Shown: positions 31,706 through 40,463, counted from the stretch's first letter. The stretch is DNA of 64,000 bases from Vreelandella neptunia (GCF_034479615.1 NZ_CP140255.1:3472001-3536000), one strand, 5' to 3'. Translations and numbers: made by a program. Notes: generated from the letters alone by a model not told the origin.

Positions 31706-33004
31706 ATGCGGATTTGGGCCCTTGCCTGGCCAATCATTCTCTCCAATATCACCGTCCCGCTGCTCGGGTTGGTGGATACCGCTGTGGTCGGTCATTTACC
31801 CGACTCCCGTTACTTAGCCGGCGTTACTCTCGGTGCCACGCTGTTTAGCTTTCTCTACTGGGGCTTTGGCTTTTTGCGCATGGGCACTACGGGGCTAGTC
31901 GCCCAAGCCATGGGGCGCGAGAGCGACACAGATGTGCGCAACCTGCTGGGGCAATCGCTGATCATGGCGCTGGTGATTGGTAGCCTGCTGATTGTGTTTG
32001 CCTCGCCGCTGATTACACTGGGTTTATGGCTGTTAGATGGTAGTGAAGTAGCGACCGATCTAGCCCGCGAGTACGCCCATATCCGCCTCTGGTCAGCGCC
32101 AGCAGTACTCGCCAACTACGCCATTCTGGGCTGGTTTTTGGGCCAACAGAACTCCCGCGTTACGCTGATGATTTTGCTGCTAACCAACAGCGTTAATATC
32201 GTGCTGGATTTATGGTTTGTAGTAGGCCTGGGAATGACCAGTAACGGCGTGGCCTGGGCGAGCGTAATCGCCGACTACAGTGCCCTAGCGTTTGGTAGCT
32301 ACCTGGTGCTACGCCAGCTAACCCGGCTGGAGGGCCATTTTTTGCGCGAGCGCCTGCTCGCGCTCGCAGCTTACACAGCCCTGTTTAACGTTAACGCCAA
32401 CCTGTTTGTGCGCACCCTCGGCCTGCTGTTTGCCATGGCGTTCTTTACTGCCCAGGGCGCGCGCCAGGGCGATACGGTACTTGCTGCCAACGCCGTACTA
32501 TTGCAATTTATCATGCTCACCAGTTACGCCCTGGATGGCTTTGCCCACGCTGCCGAATCACTGATTGGGCGCGCCTTTGGCCGAGGGGATTGGCATGAGT
32601 TTGCCGCGACCGTGCGCGCCGCCGCGCGCTTTTCATTCTGGACGGCTGGCGCGGCTGCCCTGCTGTTCGCGCTGGGCGGCAATGCGCTCATTGCACTGCT
32701 CACGGGCCTTGAAGAGGTGCGTGCCACCGCGGCGCAGTACTTGCCCTGGATGGTCGTCATGCCGCTGATTGCGGTATGGAGCTACCTGCTTGATGGGGTG
32801 TTTATTGGCACCACTGCGGTGCGTGAAATGCGTAACAGTATCTTTATTGGCCTAGCCGCCTATCTGCCCGTTTGGTGGCTAACCCAGGGACTGGGCAATC
32901 ATGGGCTCTGGCTGGCGTTTATGCTGTTCACGCTGGTGCGCTCGGCGGTGCTGATCGTCTACTACTATTTTCACTACCACCGCCCCTACCGGTTAAACCA
33001 TTAG
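31706..33004 (+). CDS. dinF: DinF-like MATE family efflux transporter
   Basis: A 432-residue MATE exporter with 12 predicted helices. The opening ALAWPIILSNITVPLLGLVDTAVVGHL and the FLRMGTTGLVAQAMG segment match E. coli DinF closely, with the N-terminus about a dozen residues shorter. No other start codon is available upstream in frame, so the ATG at 31706, five bases after the ferredoxin stop, is probably used by translational coupling. Substrate unknown; DinF relatives have been linked to oxidative stress and toxic-compound efflux. Confidence 0.85.
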   Translation: MRIWALAWPIILSNITVPLLGLVDTAVVGHLPDSRYLAGVTLGATLFSFLYWGFGFLRMGTTGLVAQAMGRESDTDVRNLLGQSLIMALVIGSLLIVFASPLITLGLWLLDGSEVATDLAREYAHIRLWSAPAVLANYAILGWFLGQQNSRVTLMILLLTNSVNIVLDLWFVVGLGMTSNGVAWASVIADYSALAFGSYLVLRQLTRLEGHFLRERLLALAAYTALFNVNANLFVRTLGLLFAMAFFTAQGARQGDTVLAANAVLLQFIMLTSYALDGFAHAAESLIGRAFGRGDWHEFAATVRAAARFSFWTAGAAALLFALGGNALIALLTGLEEVRATAAQYLPWMVVMPLIAVWSYLLDGVFIGTTAVREMRNSIFIGLAAYLPVWWLTQGLGNHGLWLAFMLFTLVRSAVLIVYYYFHYHRPYRLNH

Positions 33005-33162
33005 CGTTAAAACAGGCGCATTTAACCTCAACTACGCTAACGTAAGATTAAGCGGACAGCTTCAACGTGAAAATTTCCGTACTCACCCGTATATTAGCTA
33101 TGCCGTTACATTTCCAAGACCTTGCTTAGCCACTTCCTAATAATGAATAAAGAGAGCATCCC

Positions 33163-34473
33163 ATGCTTAAAATGATCTCAAAACCGGCGGTAAAGCTGGT
33201 GGAGCGCTATCTCCCCGACCCGTATATTTTCGTCCTATTGCTGACGTTAATTGCCGCGGTCGCCGCGATCGCCATTGAGCGCCAAACCCCGCTGGCAGTA
33301 TTGCGCTTCTGGGGCGATGGCTTCTGGGGGTTGCTGACGTTCTCTATGCAGATGCTGCTGGTGCTGGTTACCGGCTTTATGCTGGCAAGCTCACCGCCGG
33401 TAAAACGCATTTTGCAGAAAATAGCCAGCACCGCTAAGTCACCCGGCGGAGCGATCATTCTAGTGACGCTGGTCTCATTGGTAGCCAGCTGGATTAACTG
33501 GGGGTTTGGGCTTGTGGTCGGCGCGCTATTTGCCAAAGAGCTGGCTCGGCTGATCCGCGTTGACTACCGGCTGCTCGTCGCCAGTGCCTACTCCGGCTTT
33601 GTGGTGTGGCACGGCGGTTTGGCAGGCTCGATCCCGCTAACCATCGCGACCGAGGGGCATTTTTCCGCCGACCAAATTGGGGTGATTGGCACCGGCTCTA
33701 CGATTTTCGCCTTCTTCAACCTCGCTATTGTGGTCTGCCTGTTTATCGCCATCCCGCTGGTAAACCGCATGATGCTGCCGGACGAGAAAGATAGCGTCTA
33801 CGTCGACCCCAGCGTACTGAATGATGAACCCGAGCCGGTTGGCCGCATTACACGCCCTGCGGAGCGCCTGGAGAATAGCTTTACACTCGCTCTGCTGGTC
33901 GGCGTGCCGGGGCTACTGTTCTTGCTTGATCACTTCCTGCTACGGGGTGGCGGCTTAAACCTTAACGTCGTTAACTTTATGTTTCTGTTCCTAGCCATTG
34001 TGCTGCACCGCACGCCGCGTAATCTGCTCAACAGCCTGCACGAAGCGATTAAAGGCGGCGCGGGGATTGTCATCCAGTTCCCGTTTTACGCTGGCATCAT
34101 GGCTATCATGGTGCAGTCCGGGCTAGCCGAGAGCATGTCCGAGTGGCTGGTTTCCTTTGCAACCGCCAATACGCTGCCATTCTGGTCGTTTATCAGTGCG
34201 GGTATTGTCAATCTATTCGTCCCTTCCGGCGGCGGCCAGTGGGCAGTTCAGGCACCGGTGATGCTACCGGCTGCTCAGGCCTTAGGAGCTGATATTCCGC
34301 GGGTTGCTATGGCGGTGGCTTGGGGCGATGCCTGGACTAACCTGCTACAGCCCTTCTGGGCGCTCCCGGTGCTCGCCATTGCAGGCCTAAAAGCAAAAGA
34401 TATTATGGGCTTCTGCCTGATTCAGCTTTTTATCACCGGCATTATTATTTCCGTCGGTCTGGTATGGTTTTAA
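33163..34473 (+). CDS. atoE: AtoE-type short-chain fatty acid transporter
   Basis: A 436-residue polytopic protein of the AtoE/short-chain fatty acid transporter family. Typical segments are the opening AVKLVERYLPDPYIFVLLLT, SWINWGFGLVVGALFAKELAR, WHGGLAGSIPL, FVPSGGGQWAVQAPVMLPAA and WGDAWTNLLQPFWALP. Homologues are thought to take up acetoacetate or butyrate. No ato degradation genes are nearby, but a hotdog acyl-CoA thioesterase is the next gene (91 bases). Confidence 0.88.
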   Translation: MLKMISKPAVKLVERYLPDPYIFVLLLTLIAAVAAIAIERQTPLAVLRFWGDGFWGLLTFSMQMLLVLVTGFMLASSPPVKRILQKIASTAKSPGGAIILVTLVSLVASWINWGFGLVVGALFAKELARLIRVDYRLLVASAYSGFVVWHGGLAGSIPLTIATEGHFSADQIGVIGTGSTIFAFFNLAIVVCLFIAIPLVNRMMLPDEKDSVYVDPSVLNDEPEPVGRITRPAERLENSFTLALLVGVPGLLFLLDHFLLRGGGLNLNVVNFMFLFLAIVLHRTPRNLLNSLHEAIKGGAGIVIQFPFYAGIMAIMVQSGLAESMSEWLVSFATANTLPFWSFISAGIVNLFVPSGGGQWAVQAPVMLPAAQALGADIPRVAMAVAWGDAWTNLLQPFWALPVLAIAGLKAKDIMGFCLIQLFITGIIISVGLVWF

Positions 34474-34487
34474 AAAACCGCCAATGA

Positions 34488-34529
34488 CTGCCCGCCGCTC
34501 AGTTTGCCCAGCCTATGGGTAGCGGGCAG
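34488..34529 (+). other. Branched stem-loop between atoE and the thioesterase
   Basis: CTGCCCGC and GCGGGCAG pair at the outside, with a smaller CCCA/TGGG hairpin inside. No T run follows. It may reduce read-through into the thioesterase gene. Confidence 0.3.
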
Positions 34530-34564
34530 CCGTTATTGGGCTTAAGTAACAGCAGGAGCAACGT

Positions 34565-35092
34565 ATGACAGACGCCGAAATCAGCGCTAACGCTGCCCTG
34601 CCTGGGCAGCATGAGCTCTCCATGACCGTATTGATGACGCCCGATATGGCGAACTTCAGCGGCAAAGTGCATGGTGGCGCGATTCTTAAAAAGCTCGATG
34701 AAGTCGCTTTTGCTTGCGCCAGCCGCTATTCGGGCCACTATGTGGTGACGCTGTCGGTAGATCAGGTGCTGTTTAAGCAGCCGATTCATGTCGGCGAGCT
34801 GGTCACCTTTCTAGCCAGCGTCAATCATGTTGGTCGCTCGTCGATGGAAGTGGGCATCAAGGTCGTGGCCGAAGATATTCGTAATAAGCTGATCCGGCAT
34901 ACCAACAGTTGCTACCTCACCATGGTCGCGGTGGACGCTGATGGTAAACCTGCCAGCGTACTGCCGCTCAATTTGGCCACGTCGCTCCAGAAACTGCGTT
35001 TTGAAAAGGCTGCGCTACGCAAGAAGCTACGCAAACAGGCGGAAAGAGAGGAACTGCTGACCCAGCAGCATCATCAGTCCCAGGCCCACTAA
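34565..35092 (+). CDS. Hotdog-fold acyl-CoA thioesterase (YciA/BACH-like)
   Basis: A 175-residue cytosolic enzyme predicted to hydrolyse acyl-CoA to free acid and CoA. The hotdog helix and active-site region NFSGKVHGGAILKKLDEVAFACASRYSG has the usual GKVHGG-IxxxxDE pattern, and the strand CYLTMVAVD matches the family. The basic C-terminal tail (KAALRKKLRKQAEREE) is likely a helix. The ATG at 34565 follows AGGAG. Adjacent atoE suggests a role with short-chain acids, but specificity is not known. Confidence 0.88.
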   Translation: MTDAEISANAALPGQHELSMTVLMTPDMANFSGKVHGGAILKKLDEVAFACASRYSGHYVVTLSVDQVLFKQPIHVGELVTFLASVNHVGRSSMEVGIKVVAEDIRNKLIRHTNSCYLTMVAVDADGKPASVLPLNLATSLQKLRFEKAALRKKLRKQAEREELLTQQHHQSQAH

Positions 35093-35115
35093 AGACCCAA
35101 CGATAAGGAGTTCGT

Positions 35116-36120
35116 ATGCCCGCCAGGGATCGCTATCCGCACCTGCCTAAAGCGGTTGAATACGCCCATATTGGTTGGGATTTTTTCATTTTGACGCTGG
35201 TGGTGATTAATCTCTCGCTACTGCTGTTTGATTCACTGTTTCTACTCGGCCCTATTAACCAGGGCATCGCCAACCTCGCTCCCGGTTTTCACACTTTCTA
35301 CGATGACGTGATTCATAGCCGCTTCATCACCATCGATTTGGTATTTGTCAGCTTTTTTATCGCCGATGTACTGCTGGGCTGGTCAATCGCCATTGCCGAG
35401 CGGCGCTACCACCGCTGGTTCTTTTATCCCTTCGTGCACTGGTACGACGTGCTGGGTTGTATTCCCCTAGCAGGCTTCCGCTTGCTGCGTATTCTACGTG
35501 TCATCTCGTTGATCAACCGACTGCATCGCCTCGGCCTTATTGATGTTACCCACTGGTACATCTATCAATTTGTGGCCAAGTATTACGACATTCTGCTTGA
35601 GGAGCTTTCCGACCGTATCGCCCTACGCCTGTTGGGCAACGTACAGCAGCAGATACGCGCCAGCGATTCGCTGACCGAGCGCGTGATCGAACGTGTGATC
35701 ATGCCGCGTAAGGCCCAACTGATTCATGAGATCGCTCAGCGGTTAGAGAGCACTATCGGCAAAGCCTACCAGCACAACCGCCAATCCATTATGACGGCAA
35801 TCAGCGATTTAGTTAGCCGTACGCTACGTGAAAGCCCCGAGATTCAGCGCCTGAATCGTTTACCCATGGGGGTGCAGGCCACCAGCGCGATGGAAGCATC
35901 GCTCAGCGGTGTTGCCCAGCGGCTCGTCGATGAGCTGCTGCTAGGCATTCATTCGGATGAGTTTAGGCAGTTAGTGGAGCGCACTGCCGACAGCGGCTTT
36001 GACACCTGGCTGACGGTTGACGAAGGCAGCAACCGGGTCACCGAACAGGTGCTGTACGACGTGCTCGAAATGCTCAAAGATCAGGTGCGCCACCAGGGCT
36101 GGAAAGACCGCTACGAGTAA
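35116..36120 (+). CDS. Voltage-sensor-like membrane protein without a pore domain
   Basis: A 334-residue protein I cannot name. Four predicted helices resemble a voltage-sensor domain: S1 at about 21-44, S2 about 70-92 with Asp74 and Asp84, S3 about 101-118 with Asp111 (HWYDVLGC), and S4 about 121-140 where arginines occur every third residue (FRLLRILRVISLINRLHRLG). No selectivity filter or S5-S6 pair follows. The remaining 190 residues are soluble and mainly helical. Pore-less voltage sensors occur in proton channels and voltage-sensitive phosphatases; neither is claimed here. The ATG at 35116 has AAGGAG upstream, 24 bases after the thioesterase. Confidence 0.7.
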   Translation: MPARDRYPHLPKAVEYAHIGWDFFILTLVVINLSLLLFDSLFLLGPINQGIANLAPGFHTFYDDVIHSRFITIDLVFVSFFIADVLLGWSIAIAERRYHRWFFYPFVHWYDVLGCIPLAGFRLLRILRVISLINRLHRLGLIDVTHWYIYQFVAKYYDILLEELSDRIALRLLGNVQQQIRASDSLTERVIERVIMPRKAQLIHEIAQRLESTIGKAYQHNRQSIMTAISDLVSRTLRESPEIQRLNRLPMGVQATSAMEASLSGVAQRLVDELLLGIHSDEFRQLVERTADSGFDTWLTVDEGSNRVTEQVLYDVLEMLKDQVRHQGWKDRYE

Positions 36121-36121
36121 T

Positions 36122-37516
36122 TCACAACGTGACAGGGGCTAATGGGCGCTCGGTTAAACAGGCGGCGATGATATTCAATGCCTTAATCAGTTCACGGCGA
36201 TCCGCCGCGGCCCCAATACATAGCCGAATCGCTTGCGGCGCTGGCGTGCTCCCCACACAAAAGGGCTCTGCGCTGCTGACCTTAACACCCCGCTGCAGTA
36301 GCCGCTCGCACAGCTCTACGGCCCGGCTCCCCTCTGGCAGCGCAAGCCATACATTGCTGCTGTGTGAGCGCCCGCTCAAGGAAAAATCTTTTAGCCATTC
36401 GGCGGCCAACTGCTGACGCTCCGCGAGCTCTTGGGTTTGCCAGTTAAGTAGTTTTTCCGCCGCGGCCTGATTAATCCAATGGCAAACCACATCGACCATT
36501 AGCGGTGGCACCATCCAACTCTGGGCGCGAAGGCTTGCCGCTAACCGCTCGTGCAAACCTTTAGGCGCACGCAGTACGCCAATTCGCAGACCACCCGCCA
36601 GCACTTTAGCGGTGCTAAATACAAACAGCGTGCGCTCTGGCGCAAGCAGGTAAAGGGGGGTACCGCGCTGCTCAGCGGGAAGATACTGCACGCCGTCTTC
36701 AATCAGCCAGATATCGTAGCGCCGTGCCAGCGTTACCAGTCGTTCGCGGCGCGATTCGCTTAAACACGCGCCGGTGGGGTTATTCTGTTCCGGCGTTAGA
36801 TATATCGCTCTAGGTGGCTGCCGGGCACACTGCGCCTCAAGCAGATCCATGCGCATCCCTTCACTGTCTTGACCAATGCCTACCAACTTTAGATGCCCCT
36901 GCTGCGCTGCGCTGATGGCACCGGGATAGGTCAAGGCATCGGCGGCCAGCAGCTCGCCCGGCCTTAGCAAGGTGCTGAGCGCCAAACTAAGGCCATGCTG
37001 CCCACCCTGGGTAATGAGCAGTTCATCGGCCATCAGCGGCATACCCAAAGTATTTAACCAGCTAGCGAGTACTTCACGATGCTCATGACGCCCCTGTGCC
37101 TGTTGGTAGGTAACACCGCGCTCTAATGCTGCCCCTGATTGACTTAAAGCGAGCAGCGCTTCGCTCAACAGCGTCTGCCGTAACGGATGAGGCGGTGGCA
37201 GGCTAAGACTTAAATCGATCACACCGGCCGTTTCGTCAGCGGGAAACGTCAGGCTAAAAGCATTGTTTTGGGTTTGGCTCTTCACATAGGTGCCGCTACC
37301 CACCCTTGCCGATACCCAGCCATTGCGTTCAGCCTCAGCGTACCCCCTGGTTACCGTGCCGATAGTCACACCTAGCGCGTCCGCCAAGCGGCGCTGGGGC
37401 GGCAATCGCTGCCCAGGCAGCAGTGTTCCCGCCTGAATAGCGGCTTCAATGGCGCTGGCAATAGCCCGGTAGCGTGAACCAGAAAACTCCTTAAGCGAAG
37501 GCACCCAAATTGTCAT
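36122..37516 (-). CDS. MocR-family regulator (GntR helix-turn-helix plus aminotransferase fold)
   Basis: A 464-residue regulator with an N-terminal GntR winged helix (about 10-78, RLADALGVTIGTVTRGYAEAE) joined to a fold-type I aminotransferase-like domain. The PLP-binding region is recognisable (TQGGQHGLSLAL, EQNNPTGACLS, IEDGVQYL, and the Schiff-base lysine in FSTAKVLAGGLRIG), so PLP binding is likely. It is divergent from a LysE exporter with 98 bases between. A palindrome overlapping its start codon suggests autorepression. Effector unknown, perhaps an amino acid. Confidence 0.88.
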   Translation of the reverse strand: MTIWVPSLKEFSGSRYRAIASAIEAAIQAGTLLPGQRLPPQRRLADALGVTIGTVTRGYAEAERNGWVSARVGSGTYVKSQTQNNAFSLTFPADETAGVIDLSLSLPPPHPLRQTLLSEALLALSQSGAALERGVTYQQAQGRHEHREVLASWLNTLGMPLMADELLITQGGQHGLSLALSTLLRPGELLAADALTYPGAISAAQQGHLKLVGIGQDSEGMRMDLLEAQCARQPPRAIYLTPEQNNPTGACLSESRRERLVTLARRYDIWLIEDGVQYLPAEQRGTPLYLLAPERTLFVFSTAKVLAGGLRIGVLRAPKGLHERLAASLRAQSWMVPPLMVDVVCHWINQAAAEKLLNWQTQELAERQQLAAEWLKDFSLSGRSHSSNVWLALPEGSRAVELCERLLQRGVKVSSAEPFCVGSTPAPQAIRLCIGAAADRRELIKALNIIAACLTERPLAPVTL

Positions 37517-37525
37517 GGTGACAAT
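37509..37525. promoter_or_regulatory. Palindrome over the mocR start codon (candidate operator)
   Basis: ATTGTCA-TGG-TGACAAT is a perfect 7-bp inverted repeat centred on the mocR start codon. It shares the ATTGT...ACAAT outline with a second palindrome beside the lysE start, so both may bind the same GntR-type regulator. Confidence 0.5.
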
Positions 37526-37595
37526 AAAACCTTTGACGTCAATTTAATCCCCATTATGCTGGTAAAAGCCACACTAAAACAATCCCCCACCCCAT

Positions 37596-37611
37596 ATTGT
37601 ATGGATACAAT
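37596..37611. promoter_or_regulatory. Palindrome beside the lysE start (candidate operator)
   Basis: ATTGTAT-GG-ATACAAT is a perfect 7-bp inverted repeat that ends three bases before the start of the LysE-type gene, in the position of the ribosome site. A third, shorter palindrome (TTGACGTCAA, 37533-37542) lies between the two. Confidence 0.5.
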
Positions 37612-37614
37612 CAG

Positions 37615-38220
37615 ATGAACAGCGAATGGTTAATTCTCGGTCCTGCCGCGCTCTATATGATGTCGATGACGCTTACCCCAGGGCCAAACAACGTTATGTT
37701 GACCGCCTCTGGCGCCAACTTCGGCTTTAGGCGCACGCTGCCGCATATGTGGGGGATTTTAGGTGGCTGCTTTTTGCTGTTTGCGGGCATAGCGTTGGGC
37801 TTGGGCGTGCTGTTTGAAAGCTACCCGGCGATTCAAACGGCACTGCGCTGGATAGGCAGCGCGTATTTGCTCTATTTGGCTTGGAAAATTGCCAGCGCCC
37901 CGCCGCCTAATCTTAAGGCACAGGCTCATAGCGTACCCTTTACGTTTTGGCAGGCAGCGGCGTTTCAGTTCGCCAATCCTAAAGCGTGGGTAATGGGACT
38001 AGCGCTGATGGCGGGGTTTCTACCTGAAAGTGGCCAACCGGTATTTAATGCATTGCTACTTGCAGGCTTTGCGGAGATGGTGGCGCTGCCCTGTATTGCG
38101 CTATGGGCCGCCTTTGGTAGTGCGATCGGGCAGTGGATCAAAACAGATGTCGCGTGGCGGGCGTTCAATATCACCATGGGCATGCTGACCGCCGCCTGCG
38201 TCGTGCTGATTTTAGGATGA
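37615..38220 (+). CDS. LysE-family amino acid exporter
   Basis: A 201-residue exporter with about six helices. The LysE/RhtB signature is TPGPNNVMLTASGANFGFRR near the N-terminus, with AFQFANPKAWVMGLAL in the second half. Substrates in the family are amino acids or homoserine-type compounds. The frame is open back to a TTG at 37597, but the ATG at 37615 starts where family members do. It is divergent from a MocR regulator with paired palindromes between them, so MocR is the probable regulator. Confidence 0.88.
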   Translation: MNSEWLILGPAALYMMSMTLTPGPNNVMLTASGANFGFRRTLPHMWGILGGCFLLFAGIALGLGVLFESYPAIQTALRWIGSAYLLYLAWKIASAPPPNLKAQAHSVPFTFWQAAAFQFANPKAWVMGLALMAGFLPESGQPVFNALLLAGFAEMVALPCIALWAAFGSAIGQWIKTDVAWRAFNITMGMLTAACVVLILG

Positions 38221-38226
38221 AATACC

Positions 38227-38598
38227 TTAGCCGCAGCGCAGCGCTTCTATAACATCTTGATCATCAAGATGAATATTCAAGCGATCCGGGCGGTGATCCA
38301 TGGTAGCCATATCACCAGGGCGCAGCACGCGCACCTGTCGAGCGCCGCTATCACTTTGTAACTGCGAAACGTTAGCCTCTTCGAAGGGCTCCCCAATAGC
38401 GGATTGAATAGCGTCCAGATCACACTTGGCAGCCTGCTCATTACTGGAACCGTTCGGCGTTACCGTAGGCGGCGGTGGCGCTGCGTCTACGTCGTCGTTG
38501 GCAGGAGAAATCGGCATTTGGGAACTAACGCAAGCCGTTAGCAGCAGCGCGCAAGCGCTAACAGCGGCAAATTTAACCAGCGTAATACAGGGTTTCAT
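38227..38598 (-). CDS. I78-family peptidase-inhibitor lipoprotein
   Basis: A 123-residue lipoprotein. The signal peptide ends in the lipobox LLTAC, with the modified Cys at about 23, followed by a Pro/Asn-rich linker. The C-terminal 65 residues match the I78 inhibitor family (elastase-inhibitor type): AIGEPFEEANVSQL, VRVLRPGDMATMDHRPDRLNIHLD and a terminal CG. It probably sits in the periplasm and protects against serine proteases. Confidence 0.82.
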   Translation of the reverse strand: MKPCITLVKFAAVSACALLLTACVSSQMPISPANDDVDAAPPPPTVTPNGSSNEQAAKCDLDAIQSAIGEPFEEANVSQLQSDSGARQVRVLRPGDMATMDHRPDRLNIHLDDQDVIEALRCG

Positions 38599-38699
38599 CC
38601 TTGAATCTCCAAAAAGTAGGTTATGGGTATAGGCTATAAAACCCCACGGGCCAGGCGTTAGCCTGACCCGTGGGATACCACTATCTTTCTAATGAAAAG

Positions 38700-38831
38700 T
38701 TAACTCGCAGCATCCTGGACAGCTTTACCGCCTTCTTGCACATCCTGACCAGCGCCAGCGATGGTATTGCAACCAGTTAGAACACCCGCTGTCATCAGCA
38801 GCATAAAGCTCATGGCCAATATTTTTTTCAT
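38700..38831 (-). CDS. Entericidin-like small lipoprotein
   Basis: A 43-residue lipoprotein of the entericidin EcnA/EcnB family. It reads MKKILAMSFMLLMTAGVLTG with the lipidated Cys21 in the lipobox LTGC, then NTIAGAGQDVQEGGKAVQDA, the family's GxGxDxxxxGxxxxxAA pattern. The ATG at 38831 follows AAGGAG. Entericidins are stress-linked lipoproteins; despite the toxin/antidote name their roles are poorly known. Only one copy is seen here, so no antidote pair. It is easily missed because of its size. Confidence 0.85.
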   Translation of the reverse strand: MKKILAMSFMLLMTAGVLTGCNTIAGAGQDVQEGGKAVQDAAS

Positions 38832-38865
38832 TTCCGTTCTCCTTAACGAGTCGTTCAACATCGGG

Positions 38866-38906
38866 AAACTCCACTGGCAACTTAATTTGCCACTTGGGAG
38901 TTTTTT
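38866..38906 (+). terminator. Orphan intrinsic terminator opposite the entericidin gene
   Basis: AAACTCC-AC-TGGCAA pairs with TTGCCA-CTT-GGAGTTT, followed by six T residues on the plus strand. No plus-strand gene lies upstream (the nearest ends at 38220), so it may end an antisense or small RNA, or sit in the leader of the HIT gene. Confidence 0.4.
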
Positions 38907-39004
38907 CAGGGTAACAGCGTTTGAGCAATCGCGCTCGCTTTCACTAATTTACTTCACGGCTGCTATGCTAACAATCATTTAAAGCGCTGTCTGGAGCCTA
39001 TCTT

Positions 39005-39424
39005 TTGATTAATTTCGAGCTAGATGAACGCCTTGCCGCAGATACCTTACCCATCGCAGACCTCCCGCTAAGCCGTGCGTTGCTGATGAATGACGCGCGC
39101 TATCCCTGGGTGATTTTAGTACCGCGCCAGGCCACTATCAGCGAAGTATTTGAGCTTTCTGGCGACGACCAGCAGCAGCTGTGGCGTGAAGCCACTCTGC
39201 TAGGCGAGGCAATGAAAACAGCGCTTAAGGGTGACAAAGTCAACATTGCCTCGTTAGGCAACGTGGTTAGTCAACTGCATGTACACGTTGTGCTTAGACG
39301 TCACAGCGATGCGACGTGGCCAGCACCGGTATGGGGCAATGGCAGTCCCGAACCTTACGATCTGGATGGTCAGGCGCAGTTAAGGGATCAGCTGCTGGCA
39401 CTTATTGATGGGCTTGATGTGTAG
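39005..39424 (+). CDS. HIT-family nucleotide hydrolase/transferase
   Basis: A 139-residue histidine-triad protein. The motif reads QLHVHVVLRR (HxHxV), preceded by the conserved LGNVVSQLH, and the opening matches a Pseudomonas HIT protein group (ADTLPIADLPLSRALLMND, YPWVILVPR). The start is TTG at 39005, eight bases after GGAG; no ATG is available near it. Substrates of this group are uncertain, likely dinucleoside polyphosphates or nucleotide phosphoramidates. Confidence 0.85.
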   Translation: MINFELDERLAADTLPIADLPLSRALLMNDARYPWVILVPRQATISEVFELSGDDQQQLWREATLLGEAMKTALKGDKVNIASLGNVVSQLHVHVVLRRHSDATWPAPVWGNGSPEPYDLDGQAQLRDQLLALIDGLDV

Positions 39425-39431
39425 AATACTT

Positions 39432-40463
39432 CTACCCCGTTAATGGGTGGCCTTGCCGAGCAGGCGGCTCATTGAGAAGCGGCCCACTGGCAGGCTGTGC
39501 GACACCCGCAACGCTAAGCGAAATCCCCAGCACTACTATCAGCGCACCGCCGGTCAGAGCCACCCAGCCGGTAGTTTTTTGTACACCGCGCTGGCTGTAC
39601 TGCTGCCTAGATAAGCGCCGCTGCGCCCAGCCACGGGCAAAAATGCTCGCCAGGGCGAGCGCTGACACCGTGATCCCTGTGCCGACCGACATGGCCACTA
39701 CCGATGCCACGCCCACCTCAAATTGACCCAGCAAGCTGGCCGCCCCCAGCATTAATACCGCTCCACTACAGGGGCGCATACCAATGGCGCCGACCGTCAT
39801 CATCGCCGTACGCCAATCTAACGCCTGATGCGGTTCAATATGGTGAGCACCACCGCAACAGTGGCTGTGGTCATGACCATGGCTATGTTCATGGTCTTGA
39901 TTATGTTCATGGTCTGGGCTGTGCGAATGAGCCGCTCGCTCGGGCTGGTAGGCTCTCCGCAATTGCTTGACGGCCCGCCAGCATAGCCACGCCCCTAACG
40001 CCGCCACCAGCAAAAAACTAGCCTGCTCCACCCAGACAACGCTGCCCATGGCCTGCCGGGTTACCCAGCCTAGGCCATAAACCAGCACAACGACCAGTGC
40101 AATGGCGGTCACGCCTTGCAGTAATGAGGCGGCGAAAGAGAGTCCCAAGGCACGCTTTACCGCACCTCCGTGGGTGGCTAGGTAAGTCGCCAAGACGGCT
40201 TTACCATGCCCAGGCCCAGCAGCATGAAACACGCCATAGGCGAAGCTGATACTCAGTAGGCTTACCCATGTCGCCATGGTGGGGGTGCGCGACAGTTCGG
40301 TAATCGCCAGCGTTAGCGAACGGTGCAGATCACGCTGCCAACCAAGTAACTGATAGCTCACGCTCTGAAACCTACCTTGCCAAACCATGATGAGCACCGC
40401 CGCGACTAGCAGCAGGCCCAGCATTAACCCTAACTGACGTGTAAAGGGTCGTGTTAAGGACAT
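39432..40463 (-). CDS. zevB: NicO-family metal permease, ZevB-like
   Basis: A 343-residue inner-membrane protein of the NicO/RcnA nickel-cobalt-zinc transporter superfamily. The metal-site motif FHAAGPGHGKAVLATYL begins at about residue 79, a His/Asp-rich cytoplasmic loop of some 34 residues (179-212) contains 15 histidines and two cysteines, and the second half has the IGMRPCSGAVLML motif. In Haemophilus ZevAB, a DUF1007 protein and a NicO protein act together in zinc uptake; the same pair is present here. A Zur-like palindrome lies just upstream of the gene. Nickel or cobalt remains possible. Confidence 0.78.
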   Translation of the reverse strand: MSLTRPFTRQLGLMLGLLLVAAVLIMVWQGRFQSVSYQLLGWQRDLHRSLTLAITELSRTPTMATWVSLLSISFAYGVFHAAGPGHGKAVLATYLATHGGAVKRALGLSFAASLLQGVTAIALVVVLVYGLGWVTRQAMGSVVWVEQASFLLVAALGAWLCWRAVKQLRRAYQPERAAHSHSPDHEHNQDHEHSHGHDHSHCCGGAHHIEPHQALDWRTAMMTVGAIGMRPCSGAVLMLGAASLLGQFEVGVASVVAMSVGTGITVSALALASIFARGWAQRRLSRQQYSQRGVQKTTGWVALTGGALIVVLGISLSVAGVAQPASGPLLNEPPARQGHPLTG

